Counted from the first letter of the stretch, positions 12,238 to 23,947 are shown. The stretch: DNA of 64,000 bases from Brachynemurus nebulosus (GCA_035578155.1 JAPWDM010000014.1:12565501-12629500), one strand, 5' to 3'. A program made the numbers and translations. Notes: generated from the letters alone by a model not told the origin.

Positions 12238-12634
12238 TTAAATGTGATTTCAGTTGTTTTGATTTTAAAATTGATTTTGACTTATTTTTTATAGCATAGT
12301 TTTATTGAATTTTGGTAATCCTATAAGGACAAAAATTAATTGATAGGTAATAATAATGGAGTATTTTTACCTAATATCTGTTACCTTTTTTTGGGGTTCC
12401 AATACGTTTCCCCATCCAATCGTGCTAATGATACAGGTTGATTGACGAGAACAGCAATTTTAGAAAAATAGTTTATTTTCCTTCAGTATTACAATTCAAC
12501 CTTGTATAGTACGAGTATAATATGTAGATGGGCCGTTTACATAGGAACTGTTTCATGCATCGTTGACCCTAAAAACAAAAAAATTGTAAAAAGAACTTTG
12601 ACAGTTGTGATTTAGGTTACAATTTTGACGTTTC

Positions 12635-12676
12635 TATATAAATAATCCAAGTGACATTTAAGTGAAGGTTGTCAGT
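12635..12676 (+). promoter_or_regulatory. Possible core promoter (TATA plus TCAGT initiator)
   Basis: TATATAAATA at 12635-12644 is followed by GTCAGTATTG at 12671-12680, whose TCAGT matches the arthropod initiator core. The spacing (about 37-39 bp) is somewhat longer than the usual ~30 bp. Inference only. In AT-rich DNA a TATA match is weak evidence; the neighbouring G/C-richer segment with a strong splice donor is what makes it worth listing. Confidence 0.25.
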
Positions 12677-12891
12677 ATTGAAGGCGATGACAATCACCTG
12701 GATGTGCGCATGTGCGGAAGCTTGGAATAAAATAGAAAGAACTCCAAAAGTGAAATGGGTGAAGAACAGAAGGGATTCGCTCTTTCGACGGTTGGAGCTC
12801 AAGGAAGCAAGACGTAGCCCCTAGTGGATTCACACTCTTGAAAACGCTCTTTCGTTTTTTTGGAGCCCAGGCGAGGAAGATGTGACAGGAG
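12674..12891 (+). other. Candidate first exon ending at strong splice donor
   Basis: This segment is clearly richer in G and C than its surroundings and ends GACAGGAG|GTGAGTGTC, a consensus 5' splice site. A 45-codon frame (ATG at 12687, TAG at 12822) begins MTITWMCACAEAWNKIERT and is basic toward its end. I recognise no family. Frames on the minus strand are also open here, so the coding status is uncertain. It could be a 5' UTR or non-coding RNA exon, or a fragment of an unknown repeat. No downstream exon was identified. Confidence 0.25.
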
Positions 12892-13752
12892 GTGAGTGTC
12901 CAATTTTTTATGTGCAAATTAATCAAAAATTGAATATTTTTTGTTAAAATAACGGCGTTCATTGATTTAATGTTACTCCCACTTCCGTTTCAGATTTCAT
13001 TTTGTTTGCCTTTTTGTGACTCTATAAAATAATGTTTCAATATGTAGATGAAATAGTGTTTGCTACGTTGTCTGGAATATTTTATCACAAATTCCTAATT
13101 ACATAGTCTGTTCGATTAACAATGAGCTACGATTTATTCTTAAATAAATAACCTCTTAAAAAAAATAAAAATAACTATATTGTTAGTGCGATGTTATAAA
13201 ATCTTGAACGAAGGAAAAATCAAATAATTTTTCTTCTACGTTCTTATAATAAATTAAGAAAAAAAAAATAACGAAAAATTTCTGAAAACAAAAAACATCG
13301 TTCCATTTAGGTTGTTCGTATAATAAAATCGATTAAACAATTTGTAAGAAATTAGTTGTTAACAAGATCGAGACAGGTGTATCTACATGGATTTCATATC
13401 TGGCAGAATTTATTGTACAGTGGATTTCATTTAAAACGATTTCGATTATAATGATTTTCCATAAACAGAGAATGAATTGTTGCCTTTTTTCAAACGGATG
13501 TACCTTAGTCAAAAATCGTTTGGACAGTAAATTTTGAAAAATTTACTAAAAAAAGTAAAAAAAAAAAAATATTTTAAAATTTTAATTTTTATAAATTTTA
13601 ACAATTTTTTTGTTATACTTCTGCACTTCACCAGAAAATAAACAGAAAATACTTCAGCAATAAATGAACAAGTTTAATCAAATCTTGTACGATTTTCTTA
13701 TCAAATATACTTTCGAATTCTTTTTACCTTTTTTTAATTTCATACTTCTGTC

Positions 13753-14491
13753 CACTGGTGCAACAACCGGGGAGTCCTACGGGTCCGGACCCCCTAAAAT
13801 TATGCGGATTCCGCATAAAATTGCGTAAATTTTCCCTCAATTTATTTTATTTTTATTAAAAAGTAAATTTTTTAGTGGTCTACTGATTTTTTTATTTGAA
13901 AATCGAATTTTCGGAGACGAAGTTTCCAATAATATTAGAAAATGTATTGGAGAGTTACATTATCAAAAAATTTGGTTATTTAAATTTTTGTTAAACCTCC
14001 CTGCAGATTTCTAGTCAGGGCCGACCTAAGACAAAAATTGCAAGTGTGCAAAATTCACAGTTGATGTCCCTACCGAGACATTTTATGCCCCTCCGTAACC
14101 GTTCAGCACCTGCGCGAGGCGAGATGCGCGTGGCACAGTGGTGCAAAAGTCTGTCCCTAACCCTAACGTCTTGTTCCCGCGTCCCGCCACACGGGCAGAC
14201 GCCTGCTGTACTGACCTTGGACCTTGGTCAAGGGCATCAGACTACTGTATTTCAGAACTCATAGGGGTAGATAATCGGTTTTACCTTGAAATTCAGCTGT
14301 AATAGTTTTGAGACAAAGTTCCTTCTAGTTTAAATATTTATGCCCAACATTTAAATAAATTTCTAAAAATTTGCAAAATTTATTTTTTTACCAAAATTGG
14401 CCAATTTTATGTCCCTCCAAAAGGCTCGAGTGTGCGGCTGCATAGTCGCACACCCCTCAGGCCGGCTCTGTTTCTAGTTGTTGCGCCCCTG
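13753..14491. mobile_element. Outer nested hAT element, exact 8-bp TSD
   Basis: The left end is CACTGGTGCAACAACCGGGG; the right end read inward is CAGGGGCGCAACAACTAG. CTTCTGTC occurs at 13745-13752 and 14492-14499, a perfect 8-bp target duplication. Without the inner element it is about 276 bp, a typical hAT MITE size. G/C-rich termini and no coding. Confidence 0.9.
14016..14470. mobile_element. Inner nested hAT element, exact 8-bp TSD
   Basis: The left end is CAGGGCCGACCTAAG; the right end read inward is CAGAGCCGGCCTGAG. TTTCTAGT occurs at 14008-14015 and 14471-14478, a perfect 8-bp target duplication inside the outer hAT. The 455-bp interior has a G/C-rich block (14090-14230) with a 72-codon frame (14046-14264) lacking any known domain; I treat it as non-coding. 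It is the youngest layer of the nest. Confidence 0.92.
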
Positions 14492-15130
14492 CTTCTGTCT
14501 ACTGAAATCGTATCCATTACAAGTTACAATCTATAAAAAAAAATATTCTGCGAACATTCAATTTTTTTCTGAAATTGATAAATAATTTTAAATACGTTTT
14601 TCTCGAAACATTTTTGCAATTGACAATTGGCTGGAGTTTTATTTAAAAACTTCTCGGCCGATTTACTTAAAATTTATATCAAATCTTCTTTATATTATTA
14701 CATTCTACGTAAACCAAACTTAAAATGCCAACCAAAACTATGAAAATTTAAAATTTTTTCTTAAAACTCGTCCAGGCTCATCAATCTTTTACTTTTTTGA
14801 AATCTTTTTGGTTCACTGACTTTCTACGTAGGTAAAATGTCTTTTTAATTTTTAGTTTTACACCTACTGAAATTAGTATTTCATTTTAAATTACTACGTG
14901 ACCGAATAATCAAACGATATTGAATTACTACGTGCCCGAATAGTCAATGTTATAATTAAAGCAGACGCCACCCCAAATTTTTATTTTCTAACTTTACTCA
15001 TACAATTACAAATTACAATTATTTATTTCATTATGGTGTGAGTGCTAGAATTTGGTAGGGCTGCGTCTGCAGTTGTCTTCTTAAGTTATATAGCGATATT
15101 CATCTGAAATTATGAAGGGAAATTGCAGAG

Positions 15131-15209
15131 AACCTTCACGACCATAGCCGGTCGTGGATCTGGCTGACTGTCGTCTGAAAAACGGACGTAAAATCCCATT
15201 ATTATTATG
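15131..15209 (+). repeat. Retroposon-like 3' tail (GGACGTAAAATCCC(ATT)n)
   Basis: The sequence GTCTGAAAAACGGACGTAAA followed by ATCCCATTATTATTATG resembles the 3' ends of insect non-LTR retrotransposons, which often finish GACGTTAAACCCC(ATT)n. A second copy of the same motif is at 33263-33310. No reverse transcriptase remains. Family assignment is from general knowledge, not from a search. Confidence 0.45.
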
Positions 15210-15293
15210 TTTATTAATTGATAATGCTCCCGCCAACTTAATTATAACAAAAAGCCCCTTGGTCGTCGTTCGTTAAAATCGAAATCCACTGTA

Positions 15294-16685
15294 TTATATA
15301 TTTTTATAGATTATTCTTTCCATTGTTTTATTATATGTAGGTTGGTTGCTAGCAGCTAGCTACGACTTTCGTTAATAATGTTGTTATTATGACACGAGTG
15401 TATTCGGTTTGTTTTTATTAGTTCCATTAACAAGACATAAAATTGTTTTATATCATTTAATGGATCACATGATCGATTTTTATAACTATTTATTTTCACA
15501 ATCTAATTTACGAACGAGCAAAAACGAACGTCATTTATGAACGTGGAATACATATAATGCGGTATTTATACCGACAGATTGATCGTATGTAGAGAAGAAA
15601 GAAATGTGGAAACGAAAATCGTGTAAAGAGAAATGTAGGTAGTACTGCAGATGAAGAAATATTATATTAGGTACTGTGTAGCAGCATGGAGGTTATGGAT
15701 TCTACATTAAGAGAATTGGAAGTTACAAGGGAGAGGAGCAGCAGGAGTTACTGTAGACTTAAGCTTGAACTCATATGATCATTAGGTATATGAAATTTTA
15801 AAGATAGGCAACAATGAAATACCATTAACTTCAATCCAAAGTACATTTTATTTCTTAAAATTACATATGGAAGGCTGAACTTCAAAAACAAAAAAAAAAA
15901 AAAAAAAAAATTGAGTTAGACCCAAAAAAGGAATCTAAGTGCTATTAGCAACAATTTAAACAGTATGCTAAAATTTCATTCTTTTGGCACTTAGCCTGTT
16001 TTTGAAGTCCGGTCTTCATTTGTAATATACTATTTGAAATAATTATCAAGATAATTTTAAGTTTTAAATTCAAATTTAATTAGGTACATTACATATTATT
16101 TAACTTTAAGGTATTCAATTCATAATTCAATGGGGACAATGGCTGTACGTAGATTGTGGCTATACTAGTGAATCACTAGTTTTCAAAATTTTTTTTAGTT
16201 ATTATCTTTGCAACTGTACTGCGATACACCCTAGTCACCAGTCATATTAAGGTTTCTAGTTTAGTTTGTCATGAATTATTACATAGTGTAATTTGAGGCT
16301 CGGGTTAACGCTCATCCTGTATATTTGTAAAAATTAAACCAATCAAATAACAACTACGACATCATTTGAAAACCTTTTTCAAAGCAAAAACATGCGAAAT
16401 CATCCAATGGTTTCGAAGCATTTCGTAAAATGTGAGTCAAATATTTGAAAATTATCTGACAAAATTCACAAATATAACCAGCATTGTGTATTAACACGCA
16501 GGTAAATGATCATAGTCTACACTTCAACGTCGACAAAGAGACCGATACTGTGAACAGTGAGTAGACAATATCGACTTGGCTTTCAATTAGGGCTTCTTAA
16601 AGTGCATTTGAAGCCAAAATAATAACACTTGCACTCTTGGGTAATTAATTTATAATTGATATATGTTTGGAGTCTGGACTATAAA
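15294..16685. other. AT-rich spacer, no supported feature
   Basis: It contains a 20-bp poly-A run near 15890 and short palindromes such as GCTAGCAGCTAGC at 15347 and ACTAGTGAATCACTAGT near 16166. No gene, repeat family or RNA could be supported. Confidence 0.5.
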
Positions 16686-17287
16686 GGGCAGAGCCGAGTA
16701 AGATAGGGAAAACCGCCCTTGACGCAAAATTGATTGTTTTTATAGGAAATAATACTTCTTAGCCCCAGATACATTCTGCCAAATTTCAACCCTCCAAGGC
16801 TAATAGTTTATGAATACACAAAAAGACAAAAATTTTCGAACATGGCATGCATTTATATTTAAATATTATTATGTTCTACCAACTAAAATCTCTCTATAAA
16901 AATATAAGCTATAGAGTACTAAGAGACGTATTATTGAACAAAAAATGGTGGGTGTCGCTGACCCGTGAGTGCCAAAAAAAAATTTATTTAAATTTAAAAA
17001 TTTAAAAAAAGATTAGTATAATAAGGAATATAACGTTATTTTTTTTTATTACTTTGGCTAAGGTGGGTACACAATATATATTAAACTTAAATAAATCGGC
17101 TCAGTAATTTAGTAAAAAAAAAAAAAATTTTTTTCAAAAATTTTTGTCTTTTGTGTATTCATAAACTACTAGCCTTGGAGGGTTTAAATTTGACAGGAAT
17201 GTGTCTGGGGCTAAGAAGTATTATTTCCTATAAAAACAATTAATTTTGCGTCAAGGGTCGTTTTCCCTATCTTTCCCGGCTATGCCC
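16686..17287. mobile_element. 602-bp foldback element, 155-bp arms
   Basis: The left arm 16686-16840 (start GGGCAGAGCCGAGTAAGATA) pairs with the right arm 17133-17287 (end complement of GGGCATAGCCGGGAAAGATA). Shared arm blocks include GGAAATAATACTTCTTAGCC and GTTTATGAATACACAAAA. The arms are of equal length, so little indel decay has occurred. Loop about 290 bp, AT-rich, no frame. Target duplication unclear. Confidence 0.75.
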
Positions 17288-18591
17288 ATTATTGTTTTTT
17301 AGGGAATTATTTTATTATTTAAACATTTGTTCAGTCAGTTGCGAATTTCTATTCCCAACTATTTCTATTGTATTCTCTCTGGGCGCGACTGTAGCGAAAA
17401 ACCATGTATAAACTAAAGGGGGCTGCTAAAAGGTTTATTGGCTGGGTGCGTGATAGCAACGACATCTATAATATACATTTTTCCGGACTCATTAACGAAC
17501 ATAAATAATGGTAACCGTGGAAATAAATAAATTTTAAATATTTAAAAAAAAAAAAAACTGTAAAATCTGATTACAAATATTTGCTATTTACAACTAAGTT
17601 TTTTGTAAATAAATTTGAACAATTTGAGGTATCAAATGCTGGATGAAGTATAATAGTTGTATTAAAAATGTAATTAAACAATTTCTGACGTTAACATGGA
17701 TATAATTATCAAGACAGTATTTCTTTCCAACCCCGGACTATGCAGAGGAAATAGTTGCTGGTGACGGAAAAGCACGTCAGGGGAATTCGAGAATTAAGAA
17801 ATGCTGGCATAAGTCATTTAGTCGAATGTAGAGTCATAAGACAAACATCAAAAACTTACACTCCTTATGAAACATCAAACATCATTGCATGTGAGTTAAA
17901 ATACATCAAATACTTTTAATTCTGTATTTATGGATTGACGTGTAGACGTTAAAACTGTAAGGTATATTACATTGGCATAAGGTTGTAAGGCATATTACAT
18001 ACTCGCGCAATTACGAACTCGCCGCTGTGCGGCTCTTGCGTAACTTTTTCGCTCGTGTGCAATATGCAACTTACAACATCAATCACGTAATATACTATTG
18101 TATAGATTTTGTTCAAGCAACATAGGTAAGACGAATATTTTACTGTTTGACACGAATTCCATATTAGGTACTAATTTTTTTAATACATTTTATAAATCTG
18201 ATGTCATACTTTTTTGTATTTGAAAAAGAAATACAAAATGAAGAAAAATTAAATGAAACTTGTAGTTATTTTTTTTAATGAATGAAATTATTGAAGCGAA
18301 TTAAAAAAAAAAAATGAAAGGCGATATAATAATTAAAGAGATTATTAAAAAATGTATCCGCATATCTGTAGAAGCGTGTAGACTGATAAGTGTGACAAAG
18401 ATAACTAGTTATGGAAATTATGTAGTATAGATAAAAGAAAATTGTACGAAAGACAATTTGACATGCTTCGGTTCCGTGATGGTATCCCGGTGGTGATGTG
18501 CGGTCGATGTACAGATTTACATTACAGTCGCAATAGTAGGTATATTCTCTAATTGCATTTGTAAATTAATGGGGGCTTGTGTAATTCTGTT
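17288..18591. other. AT-rich spacer with a short direct duplication
   Basis: TTGTAAGGCATATTACAT (around 17982) duplicates TGTAAGGTATATTACAT (around 17956). This is followed by a G/C-richer segment (18000-18060, CGCCGCTGTGCGGCTCTTGCG) of unknown nature. No frame or RNA gene supported. Confidence 0.45.
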
Positions 18592-18955
18592 TTTAGCGAA
18601 TTTCCATAAAGAAAATTCAGCTACTACAGCCACTGTGGTGTGGTAAGGTTTAAGCTCGAGACTGTGGCAGAAATTTTGTTTTGAGGTCCCTAGAACCAAG
18701 GCTTAATTTCTAAAATTGTTCGTGCCAGAACGCCTAAGTGAGGACCAAGAAAAAAATAACTCGTCTCGACGTACCAAATCAACAGCCTAAAGACACTATT
18801 TCAATAAAGACCTCTGCTGGAAGATGCCGGAACGACGTTCCACCACGTTCGAGCAAATATAAAAATTTCCTTGAAGGTACCGAATGCCATTCGAGGTGCC
18901 AAAATACCGTTCCGTCCCGCCTAGAATCCGAAAATGATATTCACTACAATAATAT
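18592..18955 (+). repeat. Dispersed 110-bp repeat split by an insertion
   Basis: 18592-18696 (TTAGCGAATTTCCA...GAGGTCCCTAGAAC) and 18920-18955 (CCTAGAATCCGAAAATGATA...) together match the uninterrupted copy at 10959-11085. The join falls exactly at a CCTAGAAY octamer that is present twice here and once in the intact copy. Confidence 0.75.
18697..18919 (+). mobile_element. hAT-like MITE, CAGGGCTTAATTTC family, inside a repeat
   Basis: The left end CAAGGCTTAATTTCTAAAAT matches the family ends at 37835 and 42764. Flanking octamers CCTAGAAC (18689-18696) and CCTAGAAT (18920-18927) are a target duplication with one change. The right end (GTTCCGTCCCG) does not match the expected TIR, so it has decayed or been trimmed. 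An 84-codon frame at 18738-18992 crosses the insertion boundary and is not a gene. Confidence 0.65.
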
Positions 18956-19022
18956 AATTATAGAGCGGATAATTATAATTTTTTATTATTAATTTAACTA
19001 TAAAAATTTTAAAATCAGTAAT

Positions 19023-19073
19023 ATCACTGATCTACGAACATATTACACTGATATGTTCATAAGATCAGTGATT
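19023..19073. repeat. Short imperfect hairpin
   Basis: ATCACTGATC plus GAACAT on the left pair with ATGTTC and GATCAGTGAT on the right, around an 11-nt AT-rich loop. It could be a MITE remnant. No transcription evidence is available. Confidence 0.5.
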
Positions 19074-19209
19074 TTACTAATTCTATAATTTTATATTTTA
19101 ACTTTTACTTAATCCGATCTATAAAAATTATAATATCGGCTCTAAAATTATAATTATGTATACATTGTCGCGGTGTGATATATATTTACTCTTGGCAAAG
19201 TATTTTAAA

Positions 19210-19661
19210 AACAGTGTATTGTACAATAAGTGGGAAAAATGGCTTATTTCTCACAAATATGAGTTTGTTGCGCGAGCCCGTGTGCAACAATTCATATGAG
19301 AGAGAAATAAGTTTTTCCCACGTATTTTACACTATACTTTTTCTACGAGAACATTTTTTTCGTAAAATTTACATTAATATTTATTTAAATAAATAATAAA
19401 ATTTTTATTAATTTGTGTTAGTTGTAAGATTTTTTCAATTCAAATTTTTGCCAATGCATACTTGGAAACTATGGAAAGAAAAATCAATAACCAACATATA
19501 TGTATGTATATTTTCAGAATTATTTATATAGATTTTAAGTACAAAATAGTATATTGTTATTAAATTAATGAAACAGCCTACTTTTTTATTATGTTAAACC
19601 GTGAGAAATTATTTCGGACGCTATTTTCGCATGGTGTGGGCAATTGTTAATTTCTACATAT
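19210..19661 (+). repeat. Dispersed repeat, plus-strand member of an inverted pair
   Basis: Homologous to the reverse complement of 22990-23351, sharing GTATTGTACAATAAGTG, TTTTCCCACGTATTTTACAC, a GTTTCCATAG-type block and GTGTGGGCAATTGTTAATTT. This copy has an additional imperfect palindrome at about 19233-19315 (CTTATTTCTCACAAATATGA ... TCATATGAGAGAGAAATAAG) absent from the partner. Confidence 0.65.
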
Positions 19662-19739
19662 AGTTACCCGTGCGCAAAATGTTACTTTTAATAATAGTAG
19701 AAAGTTATGTCATAGGAAGTTATTTTTTTAAAACTAAAT

Positions 19740-19797
19740 CTGGGTAAATTCGCTATGTTACGCAGGGTGCTGTGACAGGGGTATTTTATATTTCAAT
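19740..19797 (+). repeat. Short dispersed repeat, partner at 10568-10626
   Basis: It reads AAATTCGCTATGTTACG...GCTGTGACAGGGGTATTT and matches the reverse complement of 10568-10626. Unclassified. Confidence 0.55.
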
Positions 19798-21234
19798 ATT
19801 TTCACTAATTATGGCTATATTCATATTAATTACTAGGCAAAACTCACATTTAATTACAAAAATGTTGTATTTATTTTTTCTCAATAGTAATTCTATATAT
19901 GTAGGTATATATGAATATATTTATACAAAAAGAAAAAATTACCTCTAGCAATTGAGGAAATGTTAAAAGAACTTTTTAAATATCATATATGGATCTGTAT
20001 GTATATGTGTATACTGTATGTATGCATATGTGTGTAAATGTGTTTAGGCGATGCTGAATAGAATACAGGAACACGTTCTGTGAAAGTTCAGGGTGTAAAA
20101 ACATATTATGTATATCAGGCTAAATTAGTGAATTTGCTTAATTCGTGAAATAGGCTATGTTATACCTATTTCATGGAAAGGTATATTTGTATTGTTCGTA
20201 GAATAAACCTAGTACGTGAAATCAGCAGATTGACTTATTTGTGAAACTGGAAAGCTATGATAATTAAAATGTATGCATTTATTTTAGGCCTGAAACAGTG
20301 ACGTACAAAGTAAAAATCACAAAAAATTGAAAAATATGTATAGGTATGTAAGTGTAAAATTTTTTTAAAGTATTTTGAATGCGGCTATTAAAATCAATGT
20401 AGATTTTTGTCCTTGCCTCCTAATAGGAGAAATTTTAAAGCTTTACACCCAAAATTTGCTTTATTTTTACTTAATTTAATTGCAGACCCAAAAAAATTCT
20501 ATGTGACACGCCATTCATTTTCTGCCATAAAACGTGGAAATTAAAGTTTTATTCCTTTTTCATAGAATAAATTATAAATTAAATAGGTGACGTAGTTTAT
20601 ATCAACTCAAACTAAAGTTACATTCCCTTCACTACAGTCTCAATGGAAACAGATTTACTTTGTATGTAAGTGCATTCATAATGTTTGTACTAATGTAGGT
20701 ACTAATAGTTATTTAGGTACTATAAAAACTTTTACGCAGTTATTCAGGTTTCACTTGACGCCGTACGGCATTCGTTACCGTCAACGTGTTGAAAAAAAAA
20801 TGCAAAATTTTTAATAAAATAAAATTGTTTTTTGCATCTTACTTACTACCTATCTTTATTTATTTTACAAAAATGGAGATGAAAAACAGTGCTGTTTTTG
20901 TTAACAACAATATATTTTATAATATTTATTTAAAAAACTTCCATTTAATTAAGTGCATGAATAGACTAAATTAATAACTATATCATAATATAAAAACAGT
21001 GTATTATATGGAACAAATAATTTATTTATATAATTTTTATAAAGTGGGTATTCTCTTTCATATTTTAAAGGAATATATTTTTAGAAAACAGTTTTTATTT
21101 TTTAGTTCTAATATGTAAGTATTCAAACTTGTGAATTACTAACATCTAGTGCTCTATAGATACTGTATAAAATGTATTTAGGCACACATATCCAGAGTAA
21201 AGTATCTAGATACTTAAAATTAAAAATATTCTAT
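19798..21234. other. AT-rich spacer, no supported feature
   Basis: It contains loosely repeated GTGAAAT/TCGTGAAAT phrases at 20120-20250 and a small 62-codon AT-driven frame at 20786-20974. No gene is called. Confidence 0.5.
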
Positions 21235-21238
21235 TTAA

Positions 21239-21746
21239 CTCGTCAATTCCCAAGCCGTGATCTATCGACAAACTATTTTTATTTTGTGCTAGTTTTTATC
21301 TTTAGGTACTCAACATATAAAAAATAAATTATTGAAAAAAAATACCCTTTAGTTTTTTTTTTTTAAATTGAGTGTCATTTATAGGTGACACTGGGCGTTA
21401 TTTGTAGTATGAACTGAGTAAAACGGTATGAAATTACCGGCAAAAAATCACTTTCATTTTAAGCTTGATTCTTAAATAATAATTTGTTATAACAGTAATA
21501 ACAGTACCTACTCTTTAGACATTTTTATAACAGCGAAAATACCACAAGATACACTCACGCGCAATAAAATAGCTAATCGTTTGAAACAACAGAATTAACT
21601 TAACCGTTAACATAACTTCAGTGTTGCCAAATTAAAACCATGAATACTACTAAGTATTAACATTTTAGTCGTAACATATTGTTATATTGTCTGTAAAAAA
21701 ATTCACAAATCACTGTCACCTAGAGGTGACACTGGGAATTGACGAG
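21239..21746. mobile_element. TTAA-flanked TIR element, CTCGTCAATTCCCA ends
   Basis: TTAA (21235-21238) then CTCGTCAATTCCCA; the exact inverted TGGGAATTGACGAG then TTAA (21747-21750). A 14-bp perfect TIR with TTAA duplication indicates a piggyBac-like non-autonomous element distinct from the GGGGGACCAC family. GGTGACACTGGG occurs twice, near 21386 and at the right end. 508 bp, no frame. Confidence 0.75.
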
Positions 21747-21764
21747 TTAATACATTTGTTTATT

Positions 21765-21820
21765 AACTAGCTGTGACCCGCGACTTCGCTCGCTCTGTGT
21801 TCGACTCTTTAATCTTTAAT
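21765..21820 (+). repeat. Retroposon-like head, CTAGCTGTGACCCGCGACTTCG
   Basis: The motif AACTAGCTGTGACCCGCGAC followed by TTCGCTCGC is a widespread insect repeat signature, usually found in retroposon sequence. It is related to 39121 and 60055 in this window and truncated after about 55 bp. Confidence 0.5.
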
Positions 21821-22989
21821 ATGATTATAAATTCTAAAAACAATATTTTTTTATTTTAATATACAACTTTGGTTTGATTTTGATTTAATTAGTGGTTTCC
21901 TATAATAAGGTTATGAAAAAAACTTTATACCTAACATTTTATTGCAATACTCTCGGTGTAAGGTATTAAATAAATAAATAATTAAATGGGCGTATACTTA
22001 AATTGTTATAACTTTAAAAATCCATTGCTTACTTTTATCACTTTTATACAAATCTCTCTTATGTTTATTTTTATTGGCTTATGTATGACATTCATATTTT
22101 GAAAATCCATCTTATTTTAAAACTTTTAATCACATGTCCTACAATAGATAGTATTTTCTATACCCCAATAAGGGATTATTACGAAAAGGAATAATTTTAA
22201 ATTTAAGTTCAAGTACCAGGTATACAAAAAGCATATTTACATTATTCTCCGAAATTTTAAGATGAGTAGATAATAAAATATTTATTGGTATGCATCCGAT
22301 TTAAATAACTGACCTAATTTATATTTACATCTCCATAAATTCAATTATAATAAAACCTTATATTTAATAAACTGAGTGTAACTAAGTAATTTATTCCACA
22401 TGAATTTTCACTCAGTAATAGAGACTAATATTAGATAGGTTTACTTTGTGAAAATCCATATTAAAACATGGGATCGTTGCTTTGTTACTTTTCACAACAA
22501 AACTATAACTAAAAATTTTTGTATCATTTGAAAAATTATTTTGAAAAATTCTAAAATTTGTTCTTTTAGACGAAAACGATTTATAATACAAATTGAAGTA
22601 AATAATGTATTGGTGGGGAATGTTAGATATAGAGGCAGATGCAATCACATCAAACAGATGTAAGGGGAACTCCCAAGTTGTCCAATTTTTGATAAAACTA
22701 AAATTTTTTGTATTATTTGCAAAGGTACCTACAGCGAATTTTATTTTAAGCCGGTTAGGTGTAATATCCTTAAAATGACTAGAGTACGTTGTGGAAAACC
22801 AGACACGTGAAACAGCGGTGAACGATAAATTACAAGAAATAAAGAATAAAATATACAGGTATCGGTCTGTATTAATTTGTCAAGATAGAGGCATGTATTG
22901 ATTTGCACGAAAGGTTACACCCAACAGGTAGATGCTTTTGTTAAACTAAAAGGATTGTTCTTTATAGTTCCTTCCAATCCTTCTGTTAA
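21821..22989. other. AT-rich spacer
   Basis: No repeat or gene recognised. A 78-codon minus-strand frame at 22412-22648 has no motif and biased AT composition. Confidence 0.5.
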
Positions 22990-23351
22990 TATGTAAAAAT
23001 TAACAATTGCCCACACTGCGTGAAAATAGCCGTGGGAAATTATTTCGCACGGCTAAATATAATAAAAAAGTACGCTATGTCTGATTTAATATAATATAAT
23101 GTTATATGTAATTCTAAAAATATACATATGTATGTTGAATATTTATTATTGTTTCCATAGTTTCAAAGTATTCTTTGGCAAAAATCTGAACATCTTACCA
23201 CTGACATTATAAATTTAAAAAATTTTTACTACTTATTTAAATTTTATTTTAATTATTTATGTTAAATTTTACGAAAAAAAATATTATTGTAGAAAAAATA
23301 TAGTGTAAAATACGTGGGAAAAGCTTATTTCTCACTTATTGTACAATATAC
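22990..23351 (-). repeat. Dispersed repeat, minus-strand member of an inverted pair
   Basis: Reverse-complement homologue of 19210-19661, ~3.3 kb away. It contains a GCCGTGGGAAATTATTTCGC/GCACGGC palindrome-like block. Together the two copies could form a large inverted structure or mediate inversion of the 3.3 kb between them. Confidence 0.65.
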
Positions 23352-23473
23352 TATTTCCTCCTGATGTCATTTTTATATCTAATTTTTGTGTAGGTATTGA
23401 AAATTATCCATTTTGAAAGTCAAAATATTTATCTTGCTTATTAATGATATAATAGTACAACCATGAACACTGT

Positions 23474-23947
23474 CAGTGCCTGTAGGCGGGGAACTTACCC
23501 TTAAAAAGATGCTTAGAATTTGAAAAAGTGACCACGAACGTTCTAGTGGCTAAATTAAACCACAGCTACAATGTTAAAAATTGATTAATTAATATGAATA
23601 ATTTGAAAAGTATTATTATAAACATTTGATTTTAGTCTACGTATTCATTCTAAAATATCATATTTTTAATAATTTTCTCTCTCTCTAAAAAAATGTTATA
23701 AATATTTTTTTTATATATCGATTGTGCTGATAGAATACTACTAACACAAAATTTATACATGTATCTTACCTATTACTTTCATTAATTTCAACTTTTCACA
23801 GTAACGCCGGCATTTGATAAAAAAAATAGTATTAGAATTTTTTATTCCCTTTTAAATTTTGAATCGATTAAAAGAAAAAGCAGACAATAGAAAGCCCGTG
23901 GTAACTTTTTGTTAAAAATTCGGGTTAAGTTCCTCCTATACTACCTT
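23474..23947. mobile_element. Possible degenerate TIR element
   Basis: CAGTGCCTGTAGGCGGGGAA with ...AAGTGACCACG on the left has a partial inverted match at the right (CGTGGTAACTTTTTG ... GGTTAAGTTCCTCCTATAC). The similarity is patchy and no target duplication was found. Confidence 0.35.

Larger units (their letters stand above)
13418..15291. mobile_element. pogo/Tigger-like TA element hosting two nested hATs
   Basis: The left end after TA (13416-13417) is CAGTGGATTTCATTTAAAAC. The right end read inward is CAGTGGATTTCGATTTTAAC, followed by TA (15292-15293). TA duplication with CAGTGGA-TTTAACGA-like ends fits pogo/Tigger transposons. The 1874-bp span includes a hAT element at 13753-14491, which itself contains another hAT at 14016-14470, and a retroposon-like tail at 15131-15209. 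A 34-bp local duplication (ATTACTACGTG at 14890 and 14924) lies in the right half. No transposase frame survives. Confidence 0.75.
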
